32,548 nt of DNA from DAOTYE01 sp034434915 (lineage in GTDB: Bacteria; Chloroflexota; Dehalococcoidia; Dehalococcoidales; RBG-16-60-22): positions 1-32,548 of the forward strand of contig DAOTYE010000034.1 of the NCBI GenBank assembly GCA_034434915.1. Direction: 5' to 3'. How positions within the stretch are numbered: the first letter of the stretch is position 1; each line of letters opens with the position of its first letter. Under the pieces are notes generated by a model that saw only the letters and a list, made by a program, of their open reading frames with translations, was not told where the DNA came from and did not search any database. The position numbers and the translations under genes were made by a program. Below, one piece after another: positions 22,390 to 30,186 of this stretch.

Positions 22390-23139
22390 ATGAAGATTGT
22401 GCGTTTTGCCGCAGGCAGAAAGACGGGCTATGGCATCCTTAAGAACGATAAAATTGAGCGCATCGCCAATCCCTACCGCAGTCTCAAAGGCACAGGAGAA
22501 TTCTTCAAGCTGAGTGAAGTCAAGCTCCTGGCGCCGTGCCTTCCTTCTAAAATCATCGCCATCGGGCTGAACTACTACAGCCACGCCAAGGAAGTCAAAA
22601 TGGACGTGCCCAAAGAGCCACTCATGTTCTTCAAGCCGTCCACCTCGGTCATCGGTCCGGAGGATAAGATTGTCAGGCCGGCGGGCTGTCAGCGCCTTGA
22701 CTATGAAGCTGAGCTGGGCGTCGTCATCGGCAAGAAGGCAGTGAAGGTGAGCAAAGAAAAGGCTCTGGACTACGTCCTGGGCTACACCTGCTTCAATGAC
22801 GTCACCGCCCGCGACTGGCAGAAGATTGATTCCCAGTGGGCTCGCGCCAAGGGGTCAGACACCTTTTCGCCCATCGGTCCCTGGATTGAGACTGAGCTTG
22901 ACCCGGACAATGTCTCCGTGGAAGCCTACCTCAACGGCAAACAGGTCCAGAAAGGCAATACGAACGACCTCGTCTTTAATACCGTGGCGCTGGTGAGCTA
23001 TATCTCCAATGTCATCACCCTCCTCCCCGGCGATGTCATCGCTACCGGCACGCCGGCGGGCATCGCCCCGATGCAGTCAGGAGACGTCATTGAAATCGTC
23101 TGCTCGGGCATCGGCACGCTGAAAAACACGGTGGCATAA
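22390..23139 (+). CDS. Fumarylacetoacetate hydrolase (FAH) family enzyme
   Basis: A 249-residue single-domain FAH protein. Metal ligands are in place: Glu106 and Glu108 (YEAELGVVIGK) and Asp137 (CFNDVTARD), with His65 in LNYYSHAKE near the catalytic site and KGSDTFSPIGPWI. The family includes hydrolases of C-C bonds in fumarylpyruvate or acylpyruvates, oxaloacetate decarboxylases, and isomerases of hydroxyhepta-diene-dioates; the substrate cannot be chosen from sequence. It is the first gene of a three-gene operon, followed after 12 bases by the pyruvate-kinase-C-domain protein, so a role in acylpyruvate or oxaloacetate metabolism would fit (inference). Confidence 0.9.
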   Translation: MKIVRFAAGRKTGYGILKNDKIERIANPYRSLKGTGEFFKLSEVKLLAPCLPSKIIAIGLNYYSHAKEVKMDVPKEPLMFFKPSTSVIGPEDKIVRPAGCQRLDYEAELGVVIGKKAVKVSKEKALDYVLGYTCFNDVTARDWQKIDSQWARAKGSDTFSPIGPWIETELDPDNVSVEAYLNGKQVQKGNTNDLVFNTVALVSYISNVITLLPGDVIATGTPAGIAPMQSGDVIEIVCSGIGTLKNTVA

Positions 23140-23151
23140 GCGAGGTAGCAT

Positions 23152-23721
23152 ATGATTGAAAGCAAAATCGTCTATTTTGACCGGACCGGCGAGGAAAACA
23201 CGGAACAGACCCTGCGCATCGCCGGACAGCGGGCGAAAGAGCTCGGCATCAAGACCATACTGGTCGCCTCCACCCGCGGGGAAGTCGCCGTGAAAGCCAT
23301 GGACATCCTGAAAGGCTTCCGCATCATCATCGTCACCCACAGCACCGGCTTTCGCGCCCCCAATACCCAGGAGTTCACTGAGGAAAACCGGAAGATTGTG
23401 GAGGAAAAGGGCGGCATCATCCTGACCTGCCCCCACCTCTTTGCCGCCGTCAGCCGGGCGGTGCGCAACAAGACCAATACCACCGCGCTGGGCGACCTCA
23501 TCTCAGATGTACTGAGGGTTGCCGGCGGCGAGGGCATGAAGGTGGCTATTGAGATTGCCATGATGGCGGCGGACGCCGGGCTGGTGCGCGTGGATGAAGA
23601 GGTAGTCTGCGTGGCAGGCACGGCCAAAGGCGCTGACTTCGCCTGCGTGCTCACGCCGGTGAACTCACAGCTTTTCTTCAGCATGAGGGTGAAGGAAATC
23701 CTCTGCAAGCCGCGATTTTAA
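23152..23721 (+). CDS. Stand-alone pyruvate kinase C-terminal (alpha/beta) domain protein
   Basis: A 189-residue protein that matches only the C-terminal allosteric domain of pyruvate kinase: ENTEQTLRIAGQRAKELGIKTILVASTRGEVAVKAMDILKGFRIIIVTHSTGF, then CVAGTAKGADFACVLTPVNS near the end. The catalytic barrel is absent, so it is not a pyruvate kinase; such stand-alone proteins are common in archaea and Chloroflexota with unknown function, perhaps binding a phospho-effector. The start at 23152 follows a ribosome site GCGAGGTAG. It is flanked tightly by the FAH gene and by a PPC-domain gene. Confidence 0.85.
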   Translation: MIESKIVYFDRTGEENTEQTLRIAGQRAKELGIKTILVASTRGEVAVKAMDILKGFRIIIVTHSTGFRAPNTQEFTEENRKIVEEKGGIILTCPHLFAAVSRAVRNKTNTTALGDLISDVLRVAGGEGMKVAIEIAMMAADAGLVRVDEEVVCVAGTAKGADFACVLTPVNSQLFFSMRVKEILCKPRF

Positions 23722-23750
23722 TGACGGAAATAAAATAAGGAGGAGCAATC

Positions 23751-24248
23751 ATGGGACAATTAGGCGCACATTATGACGTCGGCAGGTGGGGCAGGGTCAT
23801 CCCGGCACGCCTGACCACGCACACGGACATCACCAATGGACTCAGGGCAATCTGCGAAAAAGAGGGCATCAAGCAGGGCGCCGTCCTCTTCGGCATCGGC
23901 TCTATCAGGAAGCTGACCTACCGCGTGCTGGCGCCCAAACCGGAGACCAAGCTCGGCGCGGGCTACACTGACCCCACCGTCCTCCCCGGACCCATTGAGG
24001 TGGTCTCCATGCACGGCACCATCTGGCAAGGTGAAAAAGGCGAGCTTCTCATGCACCTCCACGGCAACTTCTCCGATGAGAAAGGCGTCTGCTTCGGCGG
24101 GCACATTGAGCCGGGCGGCAACCCTGTCCTGGCGACGCTGGACGTCATCATCGCTGAAATCAAGGACGCCAGCATGGTGCGCAAGATGGACGATGATGTG
24201 GGTATGGGCTTGCTCACGCCACCCAAGTTTGCGGAACTGAAAACATAA
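23751..24248 (+). CDS. PPC/DUF296 domain protein
   Basis: A 165-residue protein with the plants-and-prokaryotes-conserved (PPC, DUF296) fold. The likely metal-binding histidines are His102 and His104 (LLMHLHGNF) and His118 (FGGHIEPGGNPVLATLDVIIAE). In plants the domain is linked to AT-hooks; bacterial single-domain versions form trimers and have no settled function. ATG start behind AAGGAGGAG. It is the last gene of the FAH operon, 29 bases after the previous gene. Its stop codon merges with the first unit of the heptamer array at 24247. Confidence 0.85.
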   Translation: MGQLGAHYDVGRWGRVIPARLTTHTDITNGLRAICEKEGIKQGAVLFGIGSIRKLTYRVLAPKPETKLGAGYTDPTVLPGPIEVVSMHGTIWQGEKGELLMHLHGNFSDEKGVCFGGHIEPGGNPVLATLDVIIAEIKDASMVRKMDDDVGMGLLTPPKFAELKT

Positions 24249-24281
24249 ACTCTAAATCCTAAATTCTAAATACTAAACTCT
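24247..24281 (+). repeat. Degenerate heptamer array, left (5 units of AAANNCT)
   Basis: Five consecutive 7-base units: AAACTCT, AAATCCT, AAATTCT, AAATACT, AAACTCT. It begins inside the stop codon of the PPC gene. It is mirrored in inverted orientation at 24911-24945; the central 25 bases of the two arrays are reverse complements at 23 of 25 positions. Confidence 0.8.
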
Positions 24282-24296
24282 AGACAAGAAAAGGAG

Positions 24297-24339
24297 TCCC
24301 CCTCTCCCCCAGCCCCAGAAAACTGAGGAGAGAGGGGGA
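24297..24339 (+). terminator. Long-stem hairpin after the FAH operon, possible terminator
   Basis: TCCCCCTCTC (24297-24306) pairs with GAGAGGGGGA (24330-24339), a 10-bp stem with a 23-base loop, followed by the T-rich TTTGTTTGTT. It could end the FAH operon transcript; it could also be a palindromic repeat of the genome. Confidence 0.4.
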
Positions 24340-24413
24340 TTTGTTTGTTATGCCAGGCGTTTAACAAACGTGAGAGAATTATAAAACAAATGAGATTCAA
24401 TAGGAGATGACAT

Positions 24414-24851
24414 ATGTCTGTATTATTCTTCTGGAGAGGAGACAATTACCGACGTGACATGCGATTTTTTGGCAAAAGTTATGACCTCAACCAGAACAAT
24501 GATTTGATCTCTGACCTTCGGTCCGGGGAACATATCTGGGCATTTACGCGGAGGCTTGATAAGACTTATGTCCTTTGCTTAGACTTGATTATTATCAGTG
24601 TGAAAAGGACTCGACCTAGCGATCCTGACTACAGATACGGAAAATACCATGCCGCCGGAGATATGAAAAGAAGTCGTTATTTTGATGTCAAATCGGGACC
24701 AGACGTTGAACCCTTGATTAGGTCACTATCCTTTGCTCCAAAGGCACACATTCTTGGACACTCTTTTCAAGGGAGAAACGGGGTAAGATTGCTGACTGCT
24801 GCTGACGAAAAAGCCTTAATTGATTTTTCATCAAAGTTGCCTACCATCTAG
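24414..24851 (+). CDS. Orphan 145-residue protein, possible EVE/PUA-like nucleic-acid-reading domain
   Basis: An AT-rich gene unlike its neighbours in base use. The protein starts VLFFWRGDNYRRDM and has GEHIWAFTRR, YRYGKYHAAGDMKRSRYF, LIRSLSF, and HSFQGRNGVRLLTAADEKAL. As far as I recall, this pattern occurs as the N-terminal domain of HNH-type or other restriction endonucleases and has an EVE/PUA-like look, but here no nuclease domain follows: the protein stops right after it. Function unproven. ATG start behind AGGAG; TATAAA at 24380-24385 may be a -10 box, next to a small palindrome CGTTT-AAC-AAACG (24359-24371). It is the only gene in the cassette bounded by heptamer arrays. Confidence 0.6.
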   Translation: MSVLFFWRGDNYRRDMRFFGKSYDLNQNNDLISDLRSGEHIWAFTRRLDKTYVLCLDLIIISVKRTRPSDPDYRYGKYHAAGDMKRSRYFDVKSGPDVEPLIRSLSFAPKAHILGHSFQGRNGVRLLTAADEKALIDFSSKLPTI

Positions 24852-24910
24852 TATCATAATTCTCTTACCATATTACACGCCTCTTTGAATCTTACTATTC
24901 GTATTTTGAA

Positions 24911-24945
24911 CTTGTTTAGAATTTAGAATTTGGGATTTCGGATTT
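24911..24945 (-). repeat. Degenerate heptamer array, right (inverted, 5 units)
   Basis: On the plus strand the units are CTTGTTT, AGAATTT, AGAATTT, GGGATTT, CGGATTT; read on the minus strand they are the AAANNCT-type units of the left array. It ends five bases before the stop codon of the alpha/beta hydrolase gene. Confidence 0.8.
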
Positions 24946-24950
24946 CCCCT

Positions 24951-25745
24951 CTACCCTAGAAACCCCCTCACTTCCTCAGAGAACTCCTCAAGCTCATCTC
25001 GGTACACGCTGTGCCCGCTCTTTTTGAAGACCTTCAGCCGGCAGTCCGGAATCAGCTCTGCTGCGGCGTAGGCATGCTTCACCGGCAGGATGGGGTCGCG
25101 CCCGCCCCACACCACCAGCGTCGGCACCACCACCTCGGATAGCCGGTGCGCCAGGTTGAGCGCCTGCTCTTTCACCGTGCTGATACAGCTTCCCCAGTAG
25201 AGGCTCGCCTCGGAAAGGGGCATCATGAAGCCCATGGAAGGCAGGAGCGCATCCACCAGCCGCTTCACCATCTTGAGCACGAACATGACTGCCCTGCCGA
25301 TGTGCCGGCTGACCGCCGGCTGGGAGAGCAGCCTCACCCACAGGGCAATCTCTTTCCCCAGGCTCAGACTGCTCACCAGTACCAGCTTGGTCACTTTGAA
25401 GGGAAACTTGAGCACATAGCTCAGGGCGATTGCCCCGCCCAGGGAATGCCCCACGAGATGAAATCTGCCCAGCCCCAGCGACCGGGCAAACGCGTCAATG
25501 AAATCCACCAGCTCTGGAACAAAATAATTGTCTCCGATAGGCTCCGTGTAGCCGAAGCCGGGCAGGTCGGGCACATAGACGGTATATCTCTTCGCCAGCT
25601 CTTCTATGTTTTTCAGCCAGGCGCGGGCGCTGTTCCCGCCGCCGTGAATGACGATAAGCGGCTCGCCCTTGCCGCCACAAAAATAGTGGACTTTACGTCC
25701 ACCAATCTCCGTTTGCCAGCTTTGTATGTGCGTTTTCACAGTCAC
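24951..25745 (-). CDS. Alpha/beta hydrolase
   Basis: A 264-residue alpha/beta-fold hydrolase. The triad is complete: Ser101 in GHSLGG, Asp217 in WGGRDPILP and His245 in KSGHSVYRD; the oxyanion part is VIHGGGNSARAW. By eye it is closest to the C-C hydrolases of aromatic meta-cleavage routes and to general esterases, so the substrate is open. The start is GTG at 25745, with TATAGT ending five bases upstream and no ribosome site, so it may be leaderless; a GTG at 25739 is the alternative. It is alone, converging with the PPC operon and the heptamer cassette. Confidence 0.88.
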   Translation of the reverse strand: MTVKTHIQSWQTEIGGRKVHYFCGGKGEPLIVIHGGGNSARAWLKNIEELAKRYTVYVPDLPGFGYTEPIGDNYFVPELVDFIDAFARSLGLGRFHLVGHSLGGAIALSYVLKFPFKVTKLVLVSSLSLGKEIALWVRLLSQPAVSRHIGRAVMFVLKMVKRLVDALLPSMGFMMPLSEASLYWGSCISTVKEQALNLAHRLSEVVVPTLVVWGGRDPILPVKHAYAAAELIPDCRLKVFKKSGHSVYRDELEEFSEEVRGFLG

Positions 25746-25761
25746 CCCATACTATATAACG

Positions 25762-25784
25762 AAAAACCACCCGTAAGGGTGGTT
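25762..25784 (-). terminator. Intrinsic terminator on the minus strand, upstream of the alpha/beta hydrolase
   Basis: AACCACCC and GGGTGGTT (25784-25777 and 25772-25765 on the minus strand) form a perfect 8-bp stem with a 4-base loop, followed by TTTTT (25766-25762, overlapping the stem end). It would stop mutS-derived transcription just before the hydrolase -10 box at 25756-25751. Confidence 0.65.
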
Positions 25785-25870
25785 TGACTATCTTACTTTT
25801 ATATTATAGCAGGATTTCCAGAGACCGGTCAAGTTTCACGCTCACCTCCCCGCAAACACTGCTATTATCT

Positions 25871-25940
25871 GTCATTCTGAGCCTTCCCCTCTGTCATTCT
25901 GAGCGAAGCGAAGAATCTCGGAGTCGTGCTTGCGGCAATC
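25871..25940 (+). repeat. GTCATTCTGAG-type intergenic repeat, copy 2
   Basis: GTCATTCTGAGCCT, then CTGTCATTCTGAGCGAAG, GAAGAATCTCGG, ending GCGGCAATC. It is nearly identical over about 70 bases to 22251-22320. Like that copy it ends some 65 bases before a plus-strand gene. Confidence 0.65.
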
Positions 25941-26005
25941 CTTCAGCATATTCCCTTCCCGGCGTTTTTGCGCTACAATGACATTCATAAAGAACGGAGG
26001 AAACT

Positions 26006-26242
26006 ATGGTCGTTGAGAGGGTGCACCACCTGCTTGCTTATGTGGCGGCGGGAGCGGCGGTGTTCTTTGTGCTTCTTGCCGGCATCTCACGGCTCACCAG
26101 CCGCCTGCTCTGGCTTACCATCAGCGCCTATCTGGACCTTGCCATCTTCGCCATCCTGTTCGCCATTTACCTGCTCATCCAGGGGATGGTCTTCGCCGCC
26201 CAGAAGAAAGGGGACACCGGCAAAAAGAACACCGGAAAGTAA
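26006..26242 (+). CDS. Small two-helix membrane protein
   Basis: A 78-residue protein with two hydrophobic helices, about residues 10-27 and 41-65, and a lysine-rich tail (AAQKKGDTGKKNTGK) that should stay in the cytoplasm. No family recognised. Reality is supported by a good ribosome site (CGGAGGAAACT before ATG), by a TACAAT -10-like box at 25974-25979 with a weak TTCCCT 17 bases upstream, and by its stop four bases short of the convergent mutS stop. It does not look like a toxin of a known type. Confidence 0.7.
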   Translation: MVVERVHHLLAYVAAGAAVFFVLLAGISRLTSRLLWLTISAYLDLAIFAILFAIYLLIQGMVFAAQKKGDTGKKNTGK

Positions 26243-26246
26243 AGCC

Positions 26247-28823
26247 CTACCCTTCCTTCGCCTTTTTCTGAAGCTCGTAGAGTTTATTCAGGGCTTCCAG
26301 CGGGGTGAGCGAGTTTATGTCCAGCTTCACCAGCTCCTCCAGAAGCGGTGACCTCTCTCTGAAGAGCGGGACCTGGAGGGGCGGCGGCTCGTGCGGCCGC
26401 TTCTTCGGTGGCTTCAGGATGGCAGTCTTCCTGTCCCCTTCCAGCTCCTCCAGCACTTCCCTGGCACGATGCACCACGGATTTCGGCAAGCCGGCAAGCT
26501 GTGCCACGTGGATGCCATAGCTCCGGTCAACTCCTCCCGGCACAATCTTATACAGGAACGTCACTTCTCCACCCTCCTCCCTTACCGCCACATTATAGTT
26601 CTTCACGCGCGGGAGGTAGTCCGCCAGGGCTACCATCTCATGGTAGTGGGTGGCGAAGAGCGTCTTGGCGCCCAGGCGCGGGTGGTTGTGGATGTACTCG
26701 GCGACCGCCCTGGCGATGGACAGGCCGTCATAGGTGCTCGTCCCGCGCCCAATCTCGTCCAGGATGATGAGCGAGCGGGGGGTGGCGTTGTTCAGGATGT
26801 TCGCCGTCTCAATCATCTCCACCATGAATGTGGACTGCCCGGCGGCGATGTCCTCCCCTGCCCCGATGCGTGTGAAGATGCGGTCAACGATGCCCACCTC
26901 AGCCTCCTCCGCCGGCACGAAACTGCCAATTTGCGCCATGAGCACGATGAGGGCAACCTGCCGCAGGTAAGTTGATTTCCCGGACATGTTCGGTCCGGTG
27001 AGCACGATGAGCTGAGTGTCATCATTTGACAGGCGCACATCATTGGGCACAAAGCTACCGGCCGGCAGTGTCCGCTCCACCACCGGGTGCCTCCCCTGCT
27101 TGATGACAATCTCCGTGCCTTCTGTCAGGCGCGGACGGACGTAGTGCGCGCGCACGGCGACCTCTGCCAGGCTGGCATAGACGTCAAGATGTGCCACAAC
27201 TTTCGCCAGCGAAAGTATGTGCTCAGCATATCCCGCTACCTGGCGGCACACTGCATTGAACAGGTTTGTCTCCAGCTCCGTAATGCGGTCGCGCGCGTTC
27301 AGGATGAGCGATTCATACTCTTTTAGTTCCGGCGTGATGAAGCGCTCCCCGTTGACCAGCGTCTGCTTGCGGATATAGTCGGCGGGCACCTGGCTCAGGT
27401 TAGCCTTTGATACCTCAATATAGTAACCGAAGATGTTATTGAACCCCACCTTGAGCGACTTTATGCCGGTGCGCTCGCGCTCCTTCTTCTCTAAATCGGC
27501 GAGGTATTGCTTGGCATTTCTTGACGAAGAGCGCAGGCTATCCAGTTCTTCAGAAAAGCCCCACCGTATCACCTCCCCTTCCCCAAACGTTGAGGAGGGG
27601 TCGTCAACGATGGCTTTGGCAATGAGGTCAACCACCTCCGGGCAGGGCTTCAGTTCCGCTTTATGCGCGGTAATAGCAGGTTCATCGCCGAGGGCTTCCT
27701 TCAGTTTCGGAACCAGCTCAAGGCTACCGCGCAGAGAGACCAGCTCGCGGGGAAGCGCAATGCCGCCCCGCACGCGGTTGATGAGCCGCTCCAAATCAGC
27801 CATGTCCCCGAGAAGAGAGGTGACCTGCCTGCGCGCCAGCGTCCTTTCGGCAAACCACTCAATGGCGTCCTGCCGCTTGTTTAGTTCTTTTATGTCAAGT
27901 AATGGCTGGCCAAGCCACTTCTTGAGCAATCTGCCTCCCGCCGCCGTCTTCGTCGCATCAAGCACTGAAAGCAGTGAGCCGGCAACCGACCCGGTGCGAC
28001 TGCTCTGGAAAAGCTCCAGGTTCCGCTGTGTCTGCACATCCAGCGCCATAAAAGACTCCGTGGAGTAGGTGGACAGGCTGGTTATCTGGGTCAGCCCGCT
28101 CTTCTGCGTTTCCTTCAGGTAGCCGATGATTGCCCCCGCCGCCCGCACCGCCAGCGGCAAATGGGCACAGCCGTAGCCTCCCAGCGTGCCCACCTTGAAA
28201 TGGTCAAGGAGCGTCTGGCGCGCCATCTCCAGCTCAAAGGAAAAATCGTCCAGCCTGGTCAGCGGCGTTTTCACAGTGAGTGAGAGGTCGGCGCTCTTCG
28301 GGGCGATGATTTCTGAAGGCTTGAGGCGCTCAAGCTCGGTGGAGAGCCGGGAGAGGGGCAGTTGCGTCGTGGCGAACTCGCTCGTGGTGATGTCCACGTA
28401 AGCCAGACCCGCCTCCCCCTCCCCCACCACCACGCTCACCAGGTAGTTGTTCCGCCGACTGTCCAGCAGGCTCGGCTCAACCACCGTCCCCGGCGTCACC
28501 AGGCGGATAACGTCCCGCTGGACGATGCCCTTCACCTCGCCGGGCTTGGTCAGTTGTTCGCAAATCGCCACCTTGTAGCCGCGGTTGATGAGCTTCGCCA
28601 GGTAGCTGTCAAGGGCATGGTACGGGATGCCCGCCATGGGCACTTTATTCCCCTTCCCCATCTCCCTTGCCGTGAGCACCAGCTCCAGCTCTTTTGAAGC
28701 GACTTTAGCGTCCTCATCAAACGTCTCATAGAAGTCTCCCAGCCGGAACAGGACGATGGCATTAGGATACTGGCGCTTGATGCGGAGATACTGCTGGCGG
28801 ATGGGGGTCACGGAGGTTTTCAT
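26247..28823 (-). CDS. mutS: DNA mismatch repair protein MutS
   Basis: Recognises mismatches and loops. An N-terminal mismatch-binding domain opens with TPIRQQYLRIKRQYPNAIVLFRLGDFYETF, including the F-x-E wedge motif in its usual region. Then follow the connector, core and clamp (NIFGYYIEVSKAN), and the ATPase with GPNMSGKSTYLRQ (Walker A), DEIGRGTSTYDGLSIA (Walker B and signature) and ATHYHEM. I place the start at the ATG at 28823, giving 858 residues, normal for MutS; an upstream in-frame extension to 28922 has no conserved residues and would contain the probable -10 box TAAAAT (28836-28831), which ends seven bases before this ATG. mutL is not in the window. Confidence 0.97.
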   Translation of the reverse strand: MKTSVTPIRQQYLRIKRQYPNAIVLFRLGDFYETFDEDAKVASKELELVLTAREMGKGNKVPMAGIPYHALDSYLAKLINRGYKVAICEQLTKPGEVKGIVQRDVIRLVTPGTVVEPSLLDSRRNNYLVSVVVGEGEAGLAYVDITTSEFATTQLPLSRLSTELERLKPSEIIAPKSADLSLTVKTPLTRLDDFSFELEMARQTLLDHFKVGTLGGYGCAHLPLAVRAAGAIIGYLKETQKSGLTQITSLSTYSTESFMALDVQTQRNLELFQSSRTGSVAGSLLSVLDATKTAAGGRLLKKWLGQPLLDIKELNKRQDAIEWFAERTLARRQVTSLLGDMADLERLINRVRGGIALPRELVSLRGSLELVPKLKEALGDEPAITAHKAELKPCPEVVDLIAKAIVDDPSSTFGEGEVIRWGFSEELDSLRSSSRNAKQYLADLEKKERERTGIKSLKVGFNNIFGYYIEVSKANLSQVPADYIRKQTLVNGERFITPELKEYESLILNARDRITELETNLFNAVCRQVAGYAEHILSLAKVVAHLDVYASLAEVAVRAHYVRPRLTEGTEIVIKQGRHPVVERTLPAGSFVPNDVRLSNDDTQLIVLTGPNMSGKSTYLRQVALIVLMAQIGSFVPAEEAEVGIVDRIFTRIGAGEDIAAGQSTFMVEMIETANILNNATPRSLIILDEIGRGTSTYDGLSIARAVAEYIHNHPRLGAKTLFATHYHEMVALADYLPRVKNYNVAVREEGGEVTFLYKIVPGGVDRSYGIHVAQLAGLPKSVVHRAREVLEELEGDRKTAILKPPKKRPHEPPPLQVPLFRERSPLLEELVKLDINSLTPLEALNKLYELQKKAKEG

Positions 28824-29000
28824 ATGTGGTATTTTACTAGAGTGCGGGGCAAAAGGGAAAGGGGGAAAACCCTTGGCGCTCCGTTTCCATTCTGTGAATA
28901 AAACGAAGCCGAATCTCAACATGAGTCCCGTCCAACACCCACGGACTCTTCAGCAACCCCAGCAGGAATCAATTCTGGCACTTTGGGGGCAAAGCTAAAG

Positions 29001-29026
29001 GGGGACAGAGAAATTTTTAAGTCCCC
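29001..29026 (+). promoter_or_regulatory. Hairpin directly upstream of the catabolic-operon promoter
   Basis: GGGGAC (29001-29006) and GTCCCC (29021-29026) flank a 14-base A/T-rich loop, ending five bases before the TTGACA box. It could be an operator, a palindromic repeat or a barrier to upstream transcription. The rest of the 28824-29000 gap shows nothing I can interpret. Confidence 0.4.
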
Positions 29027-29031
29027 TCCAG

Positions 29032-29062
29032 TTGACAAATAACGCCCGCTTGGTGAGATAAT
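29032..29062 (+). promoter_or_regulatory. Sigma-70-type promoter of the phosphotriesterase-aldolase-SDR operon
   Basis: A consensus TTGACA (29032-29037) lies 19 bases before GATAAT (29057-29062), or 17 before GAGATA. A strong AGGAGGT ribosome site follows at 29091-29097. Confidence 0.6.
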
Positions 29063-29103
29063 AGGCAATCCCGAAATAAAAAGAACTGACAGGAGGTAAA
29101 CTT

Positions 29104-30171
29104 ATGCCAATCTCAAACATCGCCGGGAAAGCACTTACCGTCCTCGGTCCTGTTGACGGCAAGGACCTGGGAGTAACACTCGCCCATGAGCACCTCACCA
29201 TTGACCACGTGAAAGGGAACTGGACTGAGCCCAAGAACCCTGCCGACCGTGAGCTGGCTTACAAGAAGGTCTGCCCGGAAATCCTGCACTGGCTCAGGTA
29301 TAACCGCACTGAGAACCAGGACAACCTGCGCTTGAACGAAGAGAAGGTAATCATAGATGAAGTCAAGCGCTTCAAGAAAGCCGGCGGCGGCACCATCGTT
29401 GAGATGACCAACAGAGGCATCAACCGCGACCCCAAAGCCCTCGTCCGCATTTCTAAAGCCACCGGCGTCCATGTCATCATGGGTTCAGGCTACTACCTGA
29501 ACCCCTCCCATCCGGCGGACATGGACAAAAAGACTGAAGATGAGATTGCCGAAGAAATCGTGAAGGACATCACTGAAGGCGTTGACGGAACAGACATAAA
29601 GGCGGGCATGATTGGGGAAATCGGCTGTGTCTGGCCCCTCCACCCAAATGAAAAGAAGACCCTCCGCGCCGCGGCAAAAGCGCAGAAACTCACCGGCGCC
29701 CCGGTCAATATCCACCCCGGCCGGAAAAAGGGAGCAACTTTTGAACTGCTAGACATCTTTGTGGGCGCGGGAGGAGACCCCACCCGCATGGTCATGAGCC
29801 ACGTTGATGTCCGCGTCCGCACCCATGAAGAACGCGTCAGGCTGGCTAAGAGCGGCTGTATCCTGGAATATGACAACGTGGGCTGGGAAGGACCCCAGCC
29901 AGTGACGCTCAACTGGGACCCGGAAATTGACATCCCCACTGACCTTCAGCGTGTCAAAGAAATCAAACAGCTCATTGAGGCAGGCTTCCTCAACCAGATT
30001 GTCCTTTCCACAGATGTCTGCATGAAACACCACCTCATCAAATATGGCGGTCACGGCTATGACCACATCCAGAAGTACTTCCTGCCGCTCATGCTGAGAG
30101 AGGGCATCACCCAGGAGCAGATAGATGTCATGCTGATTAAGACCCCGGCGCGCATTTTCAGTTTCATCTAA
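29104..30171 (+). CDS. Phosphotriesterase-family metal-dependent hydrolase (probable lactonase)
   Basis: A 355-residue amidohydrolase-superfamily protein. The binuclear-metal ligands can be followed: His28 and His30 (LAHEHL), Glu172 in GMIGEIGC where true phosphotriesterases have a carboxylated lysine, His204 (VNIHPG), His233 (MSHVD) and Asp304 (LSTDVCMKHH). The Glu bridge is typical of the phosphotriesterase-homology and PTER-like branch rather than of organophosphate hydrolases; lactones or related esters are the likely substrates. First gene of a four-gene operon, 15 bases before the aldolase gene. ATG start behind a near-perfect AGGAGGT. Confidence 0.9.
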   Translation: MPISNIAGKALTVLGPVDGKDLGVTLAHEHLTIDHVKGNWTEPKNPADRELAYKKVCPEILHWLRYNRTENQDNLRLNEEKVIIDEVKRFKKAGGGTIVEMTNRGINRDPKALVRISKATGVHVIMGSGYYLNPSHPADMDKKTEDEIAEEIVKDITEGVDGTDIKAGMIGEIGCVWPLHPNEKKTLRAAAKAQKLTGAPVNIHPGRKKGATFELLDIFVGAGGDPTRMVMSHVDVRVRTHEERVRLAKSGCILEYDNVGWEGPQPVTLNWDPEIDIPTDLQRVKEIKQLIEAGFLNQIVLSTDVCMKHHLIKYGGHGYDHIQKYFLPLMLREGITQEQIDVMLIKTPARIFSFI

Positions 30172-30186
30172 CGCAGAGGTAAGACA

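Noticed and set aside
24247..24281. Heptamer array as a CRISPR or telomere-like sequence
   Set aside because: There are no spacers, the units are adjacent and only seven bases long, and just five occur; this is a short tandem array.
28824..28922. N-terminal extension of mutS
   Set aside because: The extra 33 residues are not MutS-like and would include the probable -10 box; the ATG at 28823 gives a normal-length protein.
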